Shown piece by piece: positions 50,510-62,398 of a stretch of DNA of 64,000 nt. Each line of letters begins with the position of its first letter. The stretch's first letter is position 1. A model generated the notes under the pieces. That model was not told where the DNA came from, made no database searches, and saw only the letters and a list, made by a program, of their open reading frames with translations. The position numbers and the translations under genes are program-made. The stretch spans positions 996,460 through 1,060,459 of the forward strand of contig CM026403.1 in NCBI GenBank assembly GCA_014843695.1. Direction: 5' to 3'. The DNA comes from Archivesica marissinica (Eukaryota > Mollusca > Bivalvia > Venerida > Vesicomyidae).

Positions 50510-51005
50510 GCATTATAAGGATGTGATAGGCTAACTGAAACTCTGATTGGAGATTGATTGGTTTATGTTCTGTTCGTTGTCTAGCATAGGATGTGATAGG
50601 CTCAGTGGAACTGTGATGGGAGAATGAAACAATAAAACCTGAATGGTTGGTTTATGTTCTGTTCATTGTCTAGCATAGGATGTGATAGGCTCAGTGGAAC
50701 TCTGATGGGAGAATGAAACAATAAAACCTGAATGGTTGGTTTATGTTCTGTTCATTGTCTAGCATAGGATGTGATAGGCTCAGTGGAACTCTGATTGGAG
50801 AATGAAACAATAAAACCTGAATGGTTGGTATGTCATGTTCATAGTCTAGCATAGGATGTGATAGGCTCAGTGGAACTCTGATGGGAGAATGAAACAATAA
50901 AACCTGAATGGTTGGTTTATGTTCTGTTCGTAGTTAAACATAGGATGTGATAGGCTCAGTGGAACTGTGATGGGAGAATGAAACAATAAAACCTGAATGG
51001 GTTGG
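50510..51005. repeat. 89-bp tandem array
   Basis: Five to six units of GATGGGAGAATGAAACAATA + AAACCTGAATGGTTGG + TTTATGTTCTGTTCATTGTC + TAGCATAGGATGTGATAGGC. The DNA before it (50107-50509) shows nothing recognisable. Confidence 0.94.
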
Positions 51006-51633
51006 TATCGGACATTTTTAATAAAATGTCACAAATGTATATTATTTAGCAGTAGTTCTACAAAGTACAGAACATACTAAAACTATGACTAATGATTTGC
51101 CCAAGGCTAACAAAGATTGTGTCAGATATGCCATATCTGGTAAACCAAAATCCGCAGTGTCTAAACACAGGAATCTATTGAACTACCATATAGTAATAAA
51201 GCAATAATAGTAAAAACAAAATGACACAGTCGTGGATGGAGTGGTGGTGGTAACTATTTCTTTACGCAACAAGCTTGTCTCGGCCTAGATGGTGATTGGC
51301 CTAGACAATGTCTTTCACTGGTTGGAATGTAGCCATGTCTAATTTCTTTACATAAATGCCGAAAGTGAAATGTTCATGTGCGTAAAAATTACTCTTGTAC
51401 ATAAAATATTTTATGGCTTAAAGTTAGTCTGTCAATGTAAGGAAGATTTCTGGTATATTAGTGAGAAGGTTGATGGATCAACCAAATGATCAGTATAATT
51501 ATATTGTATACTCAGCAGAAACTGTGGAGAGGTGATAGGTTATGGTACACAAATTGTCCCAAATCACCCTCTAGCACCTCGAATGCTTCAGAGAGGTTTA
51601 AATCTGGAAAATACAACACAGATTAATTACAAG

Positions 51634-51823
51634 TACAGTCTGCATATGTTATGTCGAATTCCGTCGGACCGAACAAAATACTTTGACATATCCAAAGTTG
51701 GACTTAACGAAATTCGATATAAGCGGAGCCAGTTATATGTAAAATGATAGTGTCTGAAACGGGACTTCGAGATAACCGGAGAATTCGACATAACCGACTT
51801 TGACATAGCAGATGTTGACTGTA
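51634..51823. mobile_element. TIR element with TACAGTC ends, second copy
   Basis: TACAGTCTGCATATGTTATG at the left and ACATAGCAGATGTTGACTGTA at the right, interior GACTTCGAGATAACCGGAG. It pairs with 18850-19070. Confidence 0.8.
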
Positions 51824-52164
51824 TGTGCAGGACCATTTCTGGATGTAAATGGGAACAAACCATTGACATTGCTATCGTAAAGCACTTGAAATTTGGGTCA
51901 GTTGTCGGTTAAACTTGATTCATTTAGTGCTTCTTTCGTGTACTTTATGCTAATCAAGACACTACCTTAAGCTACCTTTGTTTGAACATCTGAAGAACTA
52001 TGTACTTATAAAGTTAATCTGCATCTAGGATGAATTGCAATGTTCGCTTATGTTTGATGTGTCATCGCACAAACAATAAATGAATAGATAGAAGAAATCG
52101 GTTCATGTTGGTTTTGGATTTAGAGTTGCAACCAACAGCAAAGATCATAGAGTGACTTATAGTA

Positions 52165-52375
52165 CCAACAGTCCTGAACTGATCCCGGGTAAAACAACTG
52201 ACCGTATGCAAGCTTACAGGATAGCTTCCTCACTTACCAACAGTCAGTACCCAGGTAAAACAACTGACCTTATGCAAGCTTATTGGGTATTTTCCTCACT
52301 TACCAACAGTCAGTACCCAGGTAAAACAACTGACCTTATGCAAGCTTATTGGATAGCTTCCTCACATGAAATAAT
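52165..52375. repeat. 66-bp tandem repeat, three copies
   Basis: CCAACAGTCAGTACCCAGG + TAAAACAACTGACCTTATG + CAAGCTTATTGGATAGCTTC. The multiple-of-three frame is an artefact. Confidence 0.93.
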
Positions 52376-52631
52376 CTTAATCTTAAGTAGGGCTTGAGCC
52401 CACAGTGGTGAGATGAAAGTCTTGATCAGTCAGTGATGCTAGCTGCTCCACTCGCCTCTGCATATATTGGAGCAAAGCTATTATTGAGGACGGACTGGTT
52501 TTCAGTGATCTTTTTCTTCTTATTTGCCACTGGTTTAAATTTCAGTGAGACAGAACTGTTGATGAAATATGTCAAAAGCATGTTTTATTGTCAACTTCAG
52601 TAAAGACTAGTTAGTCAATGCAAATTGATGT

Positions 52632-52850
52632 TAGCTCGATTGCGCAACAAGTTCTTACAACTTAGCTTAATCACTCTCGAGACCTCATTCCTGATGGAAA
52701 CCACTTACAACTTGGTTTAATAGCTCTCGAGACCTCATTCCTGAATGGAAACATTTGTCATGAGGGAGAGAGAAAAGACAATGTGGAATTTAAGTGCATT
52801 GCCTAAGGACACAATCGCAACGGCTACAGCTGGGAGCGAAATCCAGGCCT
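52632..52850 (-). mobile_element. SINE family B, minus strand, tail partly duplicated
   Basis: CTCTCGAGACCTCATTCCTG occurs twice (52674 and 52724), then ATGAGGGAGAGAGAAAAG, AATTTAAGTGCATTGCC and the head to AGGCCTC. Confidence 0.8.
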
Positions 52851-52961
52851 CAAAACCAGTTATCTGACAAAACCCAATTTTAACACAAAATTGACTCGTT
52901 TAGTAAATATATTAAGTTATATTCCCATTGAGAGATATTCAACCTTACAGCTTACATTATG

Positions 52962-53195
52962 GCTGTCCTATTAGCACTCGCTTTTCACCAATGCAACCTG
53001 GGTTCGATCCTCGGACCGGGAAGCATGTGAGATGGTACGGTGGTCGCCAGATCGGACAGGTGGGTTTTCTCCAGGTACTCTGGTTTCCTCCAACATGAAT
53101 GACCACATATTCGCTTTCATCCAAGCCAACGAGAGTGATTAATATAAGTTGTTAAAACTTGTTTCGCAATTGTTGTAAAATAAATAAAGTTTAAA
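52962..53195 (+). mobile_element. SINE family A
   Basis: GGCTGTCCTATTAGCACTCG (A-box region, degraded) and GGGTTCGATCCTCGGACC, then CGGTGGTCGCCAGATCGG, and the tail ACGAGAGTGATTAATATAAG and AATAAAGTTTAAA. Confidence 0.88.
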
Positions 53196-53362
53196 TTCAA
53201 CCTTACAGCTTGTTGAATTGTTATTGCAGGATATATAAAATGAAATGGGGTAAACTCGTTAATAACATGTGCTTATATTGAGTGAAATATCTTGTGATTT
53301 TATTGCTACTCAAGATGAAGCAAAAGTTGCAAACAAGGCCTTCCACACATGACTTATGATCC

Positions 53363-53533
53363 TTAACCCTTTCAACACCACAGACCTCTATATAGGCTTA
53401 CAAAAAGTGTAGATCCAGATGAGCCGGCTCATTGATAAATGAACTGGTCCAAATGTAATTTTCTTATTAAATTTACTGGTCTAAGAATATCATGGACCAG
53501 TCCATGTCAGTTACTTGGTGTTGAAAGAGTTAA
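53363..53533. mobile_element. TTAA-flanked MITE, family 1, internally deleted
   Basis: TTAACCCTTTCAACACCACAG to GGTGTTGAAAGAGTTAA. It lacks one hairpin arm (about 70 bases). Confidence 0.86.
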
Positions 53534-53820
53534 GACGTTTTGAAGCAACTGCACACAGAGAGCATAGTACATCAAAGAGAATCAGTCATAAGTATAGCAC
53601 AGTGCACCATATATACAACATAATAAATCACCCATACAGTATATACAGTATAACAATTCTCAAACATAGAACATCAAGGTGATCTAAAGGTTCAGCCTAA
53701 TGATATATGGGAAGAGCATGAAGCACAACATGAATCAGTGAAAGCCATCACAGACCAGATAGTCCCAACCAATTAATCCAGACACAATATCAGGATTTAC
53801 TAATAATTTATACATGTATA

Positions 53821-55020
53821 AAGGTAATTGGATGAACTAGACAGTGAGTGCTGTACCAAGAGAATGTATAGACTTGGATGAACTAGACAGCGAGTGCTGT
53901 ACCAAGAGAATGTATAGACTTGGATGAACTAGACAGCGAGTGCTGTACCTAGACAATATATAGACTTGGATGAACTAGACAGCGAGTGCTGTACCAAGAG
54001 AATGTATAGACTTGGATGAACTAGACAGCGAGTGCTGTACCTAGACAATATATAGACTTGGATGAACTAGACAGCGAGTGCTGTACCAAGAGAATGTATA
54101 GACTTGGATGAACTAGACAGTGAGTGCTGTACCTAGACAATATATAGACTTGGATGAACTAGACAGCGAGTGCTGTACCTAGACAATATATAGACTTGGA
54201 TGAACTAGACAGCGAGTGCTGTACCTAGACAATATATAGACTTGGATGAACTAGACAGCGAGTGCTGTACCAAGACAATATATAGACTTGGATGAACTAG
54301 ACAGCGAGTGCTGTACCAAGACAATATATAGACTTGGATGAACTAGACAGCGAGTGCTTATCCAAGACAATATATAGACTTGAATGAACTAGACTCTGGC
54401 TACGAATCCAAGAGCATATTTAGACTTGAATGAACTAGACAGCGAGTGCTGTACGAAGACCATATTTAGACTTGAATGAACTAGACTTTGGCTATGAATC
54501 CAAGAGCATATTTAGACTTGAATGAACTAGACAGCGAGTGCTGTACGAAGACCATATTTAGACTTGAATGAACTAGACAACGAGTGCTGTACGAAGACCA
54601 TATTTAGACTTGAATGAACTAGACTTTGGCTACGAATCCAAGACCATATTTAGACTTGAATGAACTAGACTTTGGCTACAAATCCAAGACCATATTTAGA
54701 CTTGAATGAACTAGACTTTGGCTACAAATCCAAGACCATATTTAGACTTGAATGAACTAGACTTTGGCTACAAATCCAAGACCATATTTAGACTTGGATG
54801 AACTAGACTTGACTTAGAATCCAAGGCCATATTTAGACTTGGATGAACTAGACTTTGACTTCGAATCCAAGAGCATATTTAGACTTGGATGAACTAGACT
54901 TTGGCTATGAATCCAAGACCATATTTAGACTTGAATAAACTAGACTTTGACTTAGAATCCAAGGCCATATTTAGACTTGGATGAACTAGACTTTGACTAC
55001 GAATCCGAGAGCATATTTAG
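53821..55020. repeat. 46-bp tandem array (TAGACTTGGATGAACTAGAC)
   Basis: About 26 units. The first half uses AGCGAGTGCTGTACCTAGAC, the second half increasingly TTTGGCTACGAATCCAAGAC, with mixing in between, so two unit subtypes interdigitate. Confidence 0.95.
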
Positions 55021-55635
55021 AGAGATTATTTTCCCCATAGGACGTAGCTATGAGATAAAGAAGTTATAAGATTTTTCTAAGTTGCATTCTTTATTTCATC
55101 ACGATCTCTTGGTACCCCTGGGGTCTTAAGCATAGATGTCAAACACCACAGTCAGAATCTGTGCCCCTAACACATGACTGTTTACTTTTATCATTTGACA
55201 TCAGAATTCCAACATACTGCTAAGGGATATAGTAAATGTGACATATTCCTCCATTTAAGTTAGCAACACTTGAATTGAGCCCCATTGATAACAACATGAA
55301 GTCTCATATCAGTGCTATCAGCATTAGTCTCTTTTCCTGTTAACCCACTTTCTGGTTTCAAAATATGTAAGCTTGACTCATTAATTTTGCAATGCAGGGT
55401 TCTCCTTTTACAATAAGGAGAATGGATGTTGAAACCACAGTGTTTTATGGTTTCCAATAACTGTGACAAACAACTACTGTTAACTCCTGGTAAACATGCA
55501 ATCATTAAATAAAACCAGGCAAAATGTAACATTGAAATTGCTCTTGCCTTTGTACATTGTATGTTGCTATGAGACTGGTTTAGTTTATATAAATCTCTTG
55601 CTTGATAATGATGGTGAAATAAGTTTATACAACAT
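55021..55635. other. Non-coding stretch
   Basis: No exon or repeat is recognised. The minus-strand open frame at 55260-55532 lacks any identifiable domain. Confidence 0.35.
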
Positions 55636-56235
55636 TAATCTCTCAGGACCTCTTTATTGATGGAATCCATTGCTGTGATGGAGAGAGTAGATATAGGCAA
55701 TGTGGAGGTGGAATCCATTGCTGTGATGGAGAGAGTAGAGGCAATGTGGAGGTGGAATCCATTGCTGTGATGGAGAGAGTAGTGGCAATGTGGAGGTGGA
55801 ATCCATTGCTGTGATGGAGAGAGTAGATATAGGCAATGTGGAGGTGGAATCCATTGCTGTGATGGAGAGAGTAGTGGCAATGTGGAGGTGGAATCCATTG
55901 CTGTGATGGAGAGAGTAGGGTAAATGTGGAGGTGGAATCCATTGCTGTGATGGAGAGAGTAGAGTAAATGTGGAGGTGGAATCCATTGCTGTGATGGAGA
56001 GAGTAGGGTAAATGTGGAGGTGGAATCCATTGCTGTGATGGAGAGAGTAGGGTAAATGTGGAGGTGGAATCCATTGCTGTGATGGAGAGAGTAGGGCAAT
56101 GTGGAGGTGGAATCCATTGCTATGATGGAGAGAGTAGAGGATGTGGAGGTGGAATCCATTGCTGTGATGGAGAGTGTAGAGGCAATGTGGAGGTGGAATC
56201 CATTGCTGTGATGGAGAGAGTAGTGGCAATGTGGA
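55636..56235 (-). repeat. 44-bp tandem array expanded from SINE family B
   Basis: About 13 units of GAGGTGGAATCCATTGCTG + TGATGGAGAGAGTAG + AGGCAATGTG. The left edge (ATCTCTCAGGACCTC..TTGATGGAATCCAT) and the unit itself align with SINE B reversed. Minus-strand frames rich in 'SITAMDSTST' are artefacts. Confidence 0.93.
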
Positions 56236-56778
56236 GTTAAGCAGTTAAGCGTCTTTGCATGGTTTGAACTCCCAACCCCTCGATATACAAGACCACACCA
56301 CAGAGGCTCCACTGGTGTTTAAGAGACTGAAGAAACAGTATGATCAGGTTGTGCTTCGCCGCAGCTATGGAAAGACATTACTTCCTCCCTGGGATACGTC
56401 CGTGTGAGATTGATATGCAAAAATAGCTTCAAGAAAATGATAAACCTATATAACTTCTGAATCAATATTGGGCATGTCACTGTAAAGATTAATGCCTTAT
56501 TCTTGTGCAATGTTGGTCAAATTTAACAGACTGTGTTTATGTTTGTGGTGTTACTTATAGTTTAGATTTGGTAATCTAATGTGAATTATCTTAAAAATAC
56601 TTTTATCTCAATTTTAAATGTTTGTTTAAGGAATCGGTTCAAATAATGGATGAAATGATCGAATTCTTCAAAGTTTTCTTTCTCGTGAAAATATTTATCT
56701 TTACGATTTATCATGGTGACAAGTCGTGGACAAACATTGAGTAACTAGAGTATTGTATTAGCTTGAACAATATATTTA
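56236..56778. other. Possible SINE head remnant, then unique sequence
   Basis: GGTTTGAACTCCCAACCCC and ACCACAGAGGCTCC (56260-56310) look like a decayed tRNA-type head reversed. The rest is unremarkable. Confidence 0.35.
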
Positions 56779-56991
56779 GCTCTTTCAACACCACAAACCT
56801 CTAAATAGGCATGCAAAAAGTGTAGATCCAGATGAGCCGGCTTTTGCACTTTTTGCCAGCAATATTACTATTTTTAGACAAATACTCATTTTGATAAATG
56901 AACTGGTCCAAATGTAATTTTCTTATTAATGTCTTGGTCTAAGAATATCATGCACCAGTCCATGTCAGTTACTTGGTGTTGAATGGGTTAA
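56779..56991. mobile_element. MITE family 1, left TTAA lost
   Basis: CTCTTTCAACACCACAAACC to GGTGTTGAATGGGTTAA, with a shortened hairpin. Confidence 0.84.
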
Positions 56992-57177
56992 TTTATTATG
57001 AGTTACCTTACTGTATTTAAATGGGATAGGACAGAAATAATATATTGGTAAGAAGGGAGGTAAGTATATGTCAGGTAGAAGTAGGAGTCATGTTGGAGTT
57101 GTTCTCCTTGTATCAATCACTCAATTGATTTCAATTCAAAATGCCTTGTCACAATAATGTTTGAACACCACAGACAT

Positions 57178-57352
57178 ATCTGTAGTCCAGTGGTAACAGT
57201 GCTTTACACCATGCACGTAAAGGAACCAGAGGAGATTCTGGAATGGGTCTCTGTCTGTATCATTGCCCAACCCATCAATAATCTAAAATGACTAATCTCT
57301 TCAGGAGGTGTTACTCATATGGGCAACTAGTAGCGGCGATAAATAAACGTAG
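57178..57352 (+). mobile_element. SINE family C, internally deleted
   Basis: CTGTAGTCCAGTGGTAACAG (A-box region) jumps directly to TGCTTTACACCATGCACG, losing the B-box. It then has GATTCTGGAATGGGTCTC and CATATGGGCAAC to ATAAATAAACGTAG. Confidence 0.85.
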
Positions 57353-57526
57353 AACACACAAAATGTTTGAACATTCCTAATAAGTTATTAAATAGGTTGG
57401 CTAGTGAGGGATTGTCCCAGGGCGTGAGGTTATGGACACGGAGTGAGTTTCTGTAAAATGCAGTAGATATTATTCATATTACGAGTAATAAAAAATCAAA
57501 TGACATTCTTGCAATTTTGACAAAGA

Positions 57527-57750
57527 TCCTTCCAACACCACAGACCACTAAATAGGCTTACAAAAAGTGTAGATCCAATGACAAGCCATCTCATCAGGAT
57601 CTGCACTCTTTGCCAGTAACATTACTATTTTTAGACAAAATTACCCATTTTGATAAATGAACTGGTCCAAATGTAATTTTATGATTAATGTATTTGTCTA
57701 AAAATATCATGGACCAGTCCATGTCAGTTACTTGGTGTTGAATGGGTTAA
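57527..57750. mobile_element. MITE family 1, left end degraded
   Basis: TCCTTCCAACACCACAGACC to GGTGTTGAATGGGTTAA. Confidence 0.85.
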
Positions 57751-57884
57751 TAAACTGGAGTCCTGTACGGCGTGCTGATTATATTTGCGTGTCGGAAATA
57801 ATCATGGAAGATAATATTCCATAATTGTAGTTGATTTTCTGGAAGAGTTACCTGCCTTTAATAACACTGAGCATAATTGTCCAA

Positions 57885-58052
57885 TTAGCTTCTCACCAAT
57901 GCAACCTGGGTTTGATCCTCGGACCAAGTATGTGAGATGGTACGGTGGTCGCCAGATCGGACAGGTGGGTTTTCTCCGGGTACTCCCACACAAATGACCA
58001 CATAAATTATACGCTTTCATTCGCGCCAACGAGAGTGATTAATATAAGTTGT
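57885..58052 (+). mobile_element. SINE family A, both ends shortened
   Basis: TTCTCACCAATGCAACCTGG, GGTTTGATCCTCGGACC, CGGTGGTCGCCAGATCGG, ACGAGAGTGATTAATATAAG. The A-box is missing. Confidence 0.85.
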
Positions 58053-58180
58053 TAGCTAATAGGTAAAATTATTGATGCTGAATTTTCCCCTTTTTTGTTG
58101 CCATCGTGTCCGATCCAAATGCCCCGCCCCGTGCCACAATCAACGGACAATGGGCCTTGGATTTACTGGTTGAAAACAGT

Positions 58181-58226
58181 GATATAATAGTATATTAACC
58201 TAAATCTCTATGAAAGAAAGGGTTAA
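58181..58226. mobile_element. MITE family 3 right-end fragment
   Basis: GATATAATAGTATATTAACC, then AAATCTCTATGAAAGAAAGG and GTTAA. Confidence 0.8.
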
Positions 58227-58297
58227 ACTAAAACATTTCAATGTACATGTATAATGAATTTCAATATTAATTGAACAACCTGTAAAACATGACTTTG

Positions 58298-58578
58298 ATG
58301 TGTAGTCCAGTGGTAACACGCTGGACTGGTAATCCAGGGATCGCAGGTTCAATCCCCCGTCTGACCCTAATAAAATTAACAGTCTTTCAGATGGGACGTT
58401 AAACCGAGGTCTCGTGTCGATGCTTTACATCGTGCACGTAAAAGAACTAGAGGAGACTCTGGAATGGGTATCTGTCTGTATCATTGCACTATCCACCAAA
58501 ATCTAAAACGACTAATATCTTCAGGAGGCATCGCTCATATGGGCAACCAGTAGCGACGATAAATAAACGTAAAACACA
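58298..58578 (+). mobile_element. SINE family C, full length reference copy
   Basis: TGTAGTCCAGTGGTAACACG (A-box), CGCAGGTTCAATCCCCCG (B-box), AACAGTCTTTCAGATGGGAC, CGAGGTCTCGTGTCGATG, GAGACTCTGGAATGGG, ATCGCTCATATGGGCAACC, and end GATAAATAAACGTAAAACAC. Confidence 0.92.
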
Positions 58579-60320
58579 CACATGACCTTGCTCATAGGTT
58601 AGACTAATTGTTTGTCATCTTCGTTAAGGCATACACATTGTCTCCTCATTGCTGACATTAGTACTGGGTTTAATATCCTCAGTTAGTTGTTTCACATCAT
58701 TAATTTTGCGATCATGCAGTTATGATCACTATTATGCTCAAAGGATCGGATGAATTTCTGTATTCTAACTCCGAACCCCCCATTGTTACCAGGTCAATTA
58801 GGTTTCATGGATTTTCTGCTATGAAGTATGTATTAATGTCAATCTGTTTTTATTCTATTCTTTCGGTATTGAAGTAGTTTTTATATTAATCATTTGATGT
58901 AATTTCTATCGAATAATGGGTTCGTGAAATCATATCATTCATTTGTGATGCCTATATGGGGTCCGGGTGAGGAGTTTTTTGACAAAAAGAATTTATAATA
59001 AAGAAAAACTCTAGTCCATTTAACATGAAATGCTGACGACAATGTCGTTCTGTTGCAGAGTACTTATTAGACCCAATAATAAATGGCTTCCATTTAGTGT
59101 ATTAAATTGTAGATGAAAATACATAGCAAAATTTAATATTGCTCTTTTGTTGAAACATATTCAGTTTGAAGAATTCAATGGAGATTTTATAGTTGGGACA
59201 TTATTTGTTGTTATATTCAACAGATTCAATAAGATATAATAAATAAGAACGGCTGTATATCTCCAGTGCCACCAGTTTATATTCATAAGCCAGTCGGTTA
59301 TTTCACAAGCCTGGAATGAAATTGAAGTTAACATCTCTGCGTTGACTTGACTATTTTACATTGAAACATTAATAGCACAAAAGCCAGCGAAAAGGAAATT
59401 TTTTTAATGTTATTAGAATACTCTGTTGTCATGTTATTGGATTTACTTAATTTTATTAAATAATAAATACGATCTACCGTAAATCGGTTATTTTGAGATA
59501 GGGAATACTTATAGTGATATCAGTAGCTTTAAAACTTGCATTTTAGTTGTTTAAAAGGTTCAGTACAATTTATTACCATTGTGTCATGGTCAAAGGGACC
59601 TAGCAAAGCATTAAACGACATGAAAAGAAACTTTGAAATCGATATGAATATTGTGAATGGAAGACAAAGAAACCTAGATACAGAAAGATTCGGTGTATCG
59701 CATTTACTTACACCAATCCTGATGGTTTACATGTAATTTGGAATACGGAGAAGTCTTATTGCAGTCTATATCAAGAGCAAAAGTGCTGTCTTTGTTGAGG
59801 ACAAATGAATCTATTTGATATATGAACTTAGGAAATCTGTGGTGATGTGTGTCTCCACTTTGCTTCACAAGAAAATGAATTTGATCAAAGATTTTTCAGT
59901 TGGAATATTATGTTATTATTTCTGAGTGTATAAATAGTGTTCTTTAGTAACTTAATTCAGCTATGGCTTATGCATGTTTATACTAATATATGCATTGTGA
60001 AGACATTTACAAGGGTGAAGTGATTAAGAACACTCAAAATAAACATTTCAAGATCACAATTTAAATTTAATTTGGATGATCTATTGGATTTTCTCCAATG
60101 ATTTATGCTTGAACTGCGGACAAGGGCCACCATTTAACTTAAAGCGGTGAATAATTTAGTTTTGTACTCATGTCTGTAAATACTTTAATAAAGAGAACGT
60201 AAGAAATTATTTATAGCATTATGGAGAGTAGTTCTTCAGATTTGATGGGGATTTGAGACAACATTTGATTATCTACTCAATAAAGAATAGAGATAGCAAA
60301 CAATGAATTACCTGACAAAT
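58579..60320. other. Non-repetitive AT-rich stretch
   Basis: About 1.7 kb without SINEs, MITEs or arrays that I recognise. The open frame at 59536-59736 (66 codons) has no domain and is not supported. Confidence 0.35.
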
Positions 60321-60328
60321 AGTTTGAA

Positions 60329-61962
60329 GACCTGGATACTGTATAGTATTGCTGCAGTTTGTAGACCTGGACACTGTATAGTATTGCTGCAGTTTGAAGA
60401 CCTGGATACTGTATAGTATTGCTGCAGTTTGTAGACCTGGACACTGTATAGTATTGCTGCAGTTTGTAGACCTGGACACTGTATACTATTGCTGCAGTTT
60501 GAAGACCTGGACACTGTATAGTATTGCTGCAGTTTGTAGACCTGGACACTGTATAGTATTGCTGCAGTTTGAAGACCTGGACACTGTATACTATTGCTGC
60601 AGTTTGAAGACCTGGACACTGTATAGTATTGCTGCAGTTTGTAGACCTGGACACTGTATAGTATTGCTGCAGTTTGAAGACCTGGATACTGTATAGTATT
60701 GCTGCAGTTTGAAGACCTGGACACTGTATAGTATTGCTGCAGTTTGAAGACCTGGATACTGTATAGTATTGCTGCAGTTTGAAGACCTGGATACTGTATA
60801 GTATTGCTGCAGTTTGAAGACCTGGATACTGTATAGTATTGCTGCAGTTTGAGACCTGGAACTGTATATATTGCTGCAGTTTGAAGACCTGGACACTGTA
60901 TACTATTGCTGCAGTTTGAAGACCTGGACACTGTATAGTATTGCTGCAGTTTGTAGACCTGGACACTGTATAGTATTGCTGCAGTTTGAAGACCTGGACA
61001 CTGTATACTATTGCTGCAGTTTGAAGACCTGGACACTGTATAGTATTGCTGCAGTTTGTAGACCTGGACACTGTATAGTATTGCTGCAGTTTGAAGACCT
61101 GGACACTGTATACTATTGCTGCAGTTTGAAGACCTGGACACTGTATAGTATTGCTGCAGTTTGTAGACCTGGACACTGTATAGTATTGCTGCAGTTTGAA
61201 GACCTGGACACTGTATACTATTGCTGCAGTTTGAAGACCTGGACACTGTATAGTATTGCTGCAGTTTGTAGACCTGGACACTGTATAGTATTGCTGCAGT
61301 TTGAAGACCTGGACACTGTATACTATTGCTGCAGTTTGAAGACCTGGACACTGTATAGTATTGCTGCAGTTTGTAGACCTGGACACTGTATAGTATTGCT
61401 GCAGTTTGAAGACCTGGACCCTGCATACTATTGCTGCAGTTTGTAGACCTGGACCCTGTATACTATTGCTGCAGAGTGAAAACCTGGACACTGCATACTA
61501 TTGCTGCAGAGTGAAAACCTGGACACTGTATACTATTGCTGCAGTTTGAAGACCTGGACACTGCATGATATTGCTGCAGATTGTAGACCTGGACACTGCA
61601 TGATATTGCTGCAGATTGTAGACCTGGACACTGCTTACTATTGCTGCAGATTGAAAACCTGGACACTGCATGATATTGCTGCAGATTGAAAACCTGGACA
61701 CTGCATATATTGCTGCAGATTGAAAACCTGGACACTGCATGATATTGCTGCAGATTGAAAACCTGGACACTGCATGATATTGCTGCAGATTGAAAACCTG
61801 GACACTGCATGATATTGCTGCAGATTGAAAACCTGGACACTGCATGATATTGCTGCAGATTGAAAACCTGGACACTGCATGATATTGCTGCAGATTGAAA
61901 ACCTGGACACTGCATGATATTGCTGCAGATTGAAAACCTAGAAACTGCATGATATTGCTGCA
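60329..61962. repeat. 35-bp tandem array with higher-order structure
   Basis: About 47 units of CTGGACACTGTATAGTATTG + CTGCAGTTTGAAGAC. The right third (from about 61440) uses a second subtype (GCATGATATTGCTGCAGATTGAAAAC). Between 60890 and 61430 the TATACTATT variant recurs every 105 bases. Stop-free minus frames across it are artefacts. Confidence 0.96.
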
Positions 61963-61965
61963 CTG

Positions 61966-62398
61966 AATTAATGTCTACAGAAGAATGATTTGGCCGTAGA
62001 TGCAATATTTGTATTTTAATACAATGGAAGTATGATAATCAATAGATTTGATGGCTTTCAAGTTTTAAATTGATTTGGATCAGTTTGTATTGTATCTGCA
62101 CTGAAGTACAGTTTATCACAGATCAGATAGATCTTTTTTAAACAACTACGGAATGGGGATAAAGATCTTAAATAAAATAGTAATCTAATGTTAAAATAAC
62201 TTCGAAATCACATTATGAAATTCCTTTTACAGAACACACTAATTCTCTGATAAACCTTCTGTTTTTAACTCTCGCTTGCCAGCTGATTATAGAAACAAGA
62301 TTGACTAAGTGGATTTAATTGCCTTTATCGACATTTCTGAAAGAAATAAACATATAGAATAAATATACTAGGTTAAGTGTATTGAGGAACAATAACCA
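61966..62398 (+). other. AT-rich leader of the large ORF
   Basis: No repeat is recognised. It includes an acceptor-like CCTTTTACAG near 62223-62233 and an in-frame stop at 62384. It could hold a 5' UTR exon or promoter for the ORF at 62399. Confidence 0.4.

Noticed and set aside
56311..56408. Possible exon (open stretch FKRLKKQYDQVVLRRSYGK)
   Set aside because: It looked coding for about 30 codons, but has no good acceptor/donor pair and does not fit the kinesin sequence expected after exon f.
59536..59736. 66-codon frame with a partly hydrophilic, protein-like sequence
   Set aside because: Not in frame with the kinesin at any visible splice pair and no recognisable domain; a chance frame is more likely.
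60277..61491. Overlapping minus-strand and plus-strand frames of 190-404 codons
   Set aside because: 35-bp stop-free array read in several frames; no unique sequence.
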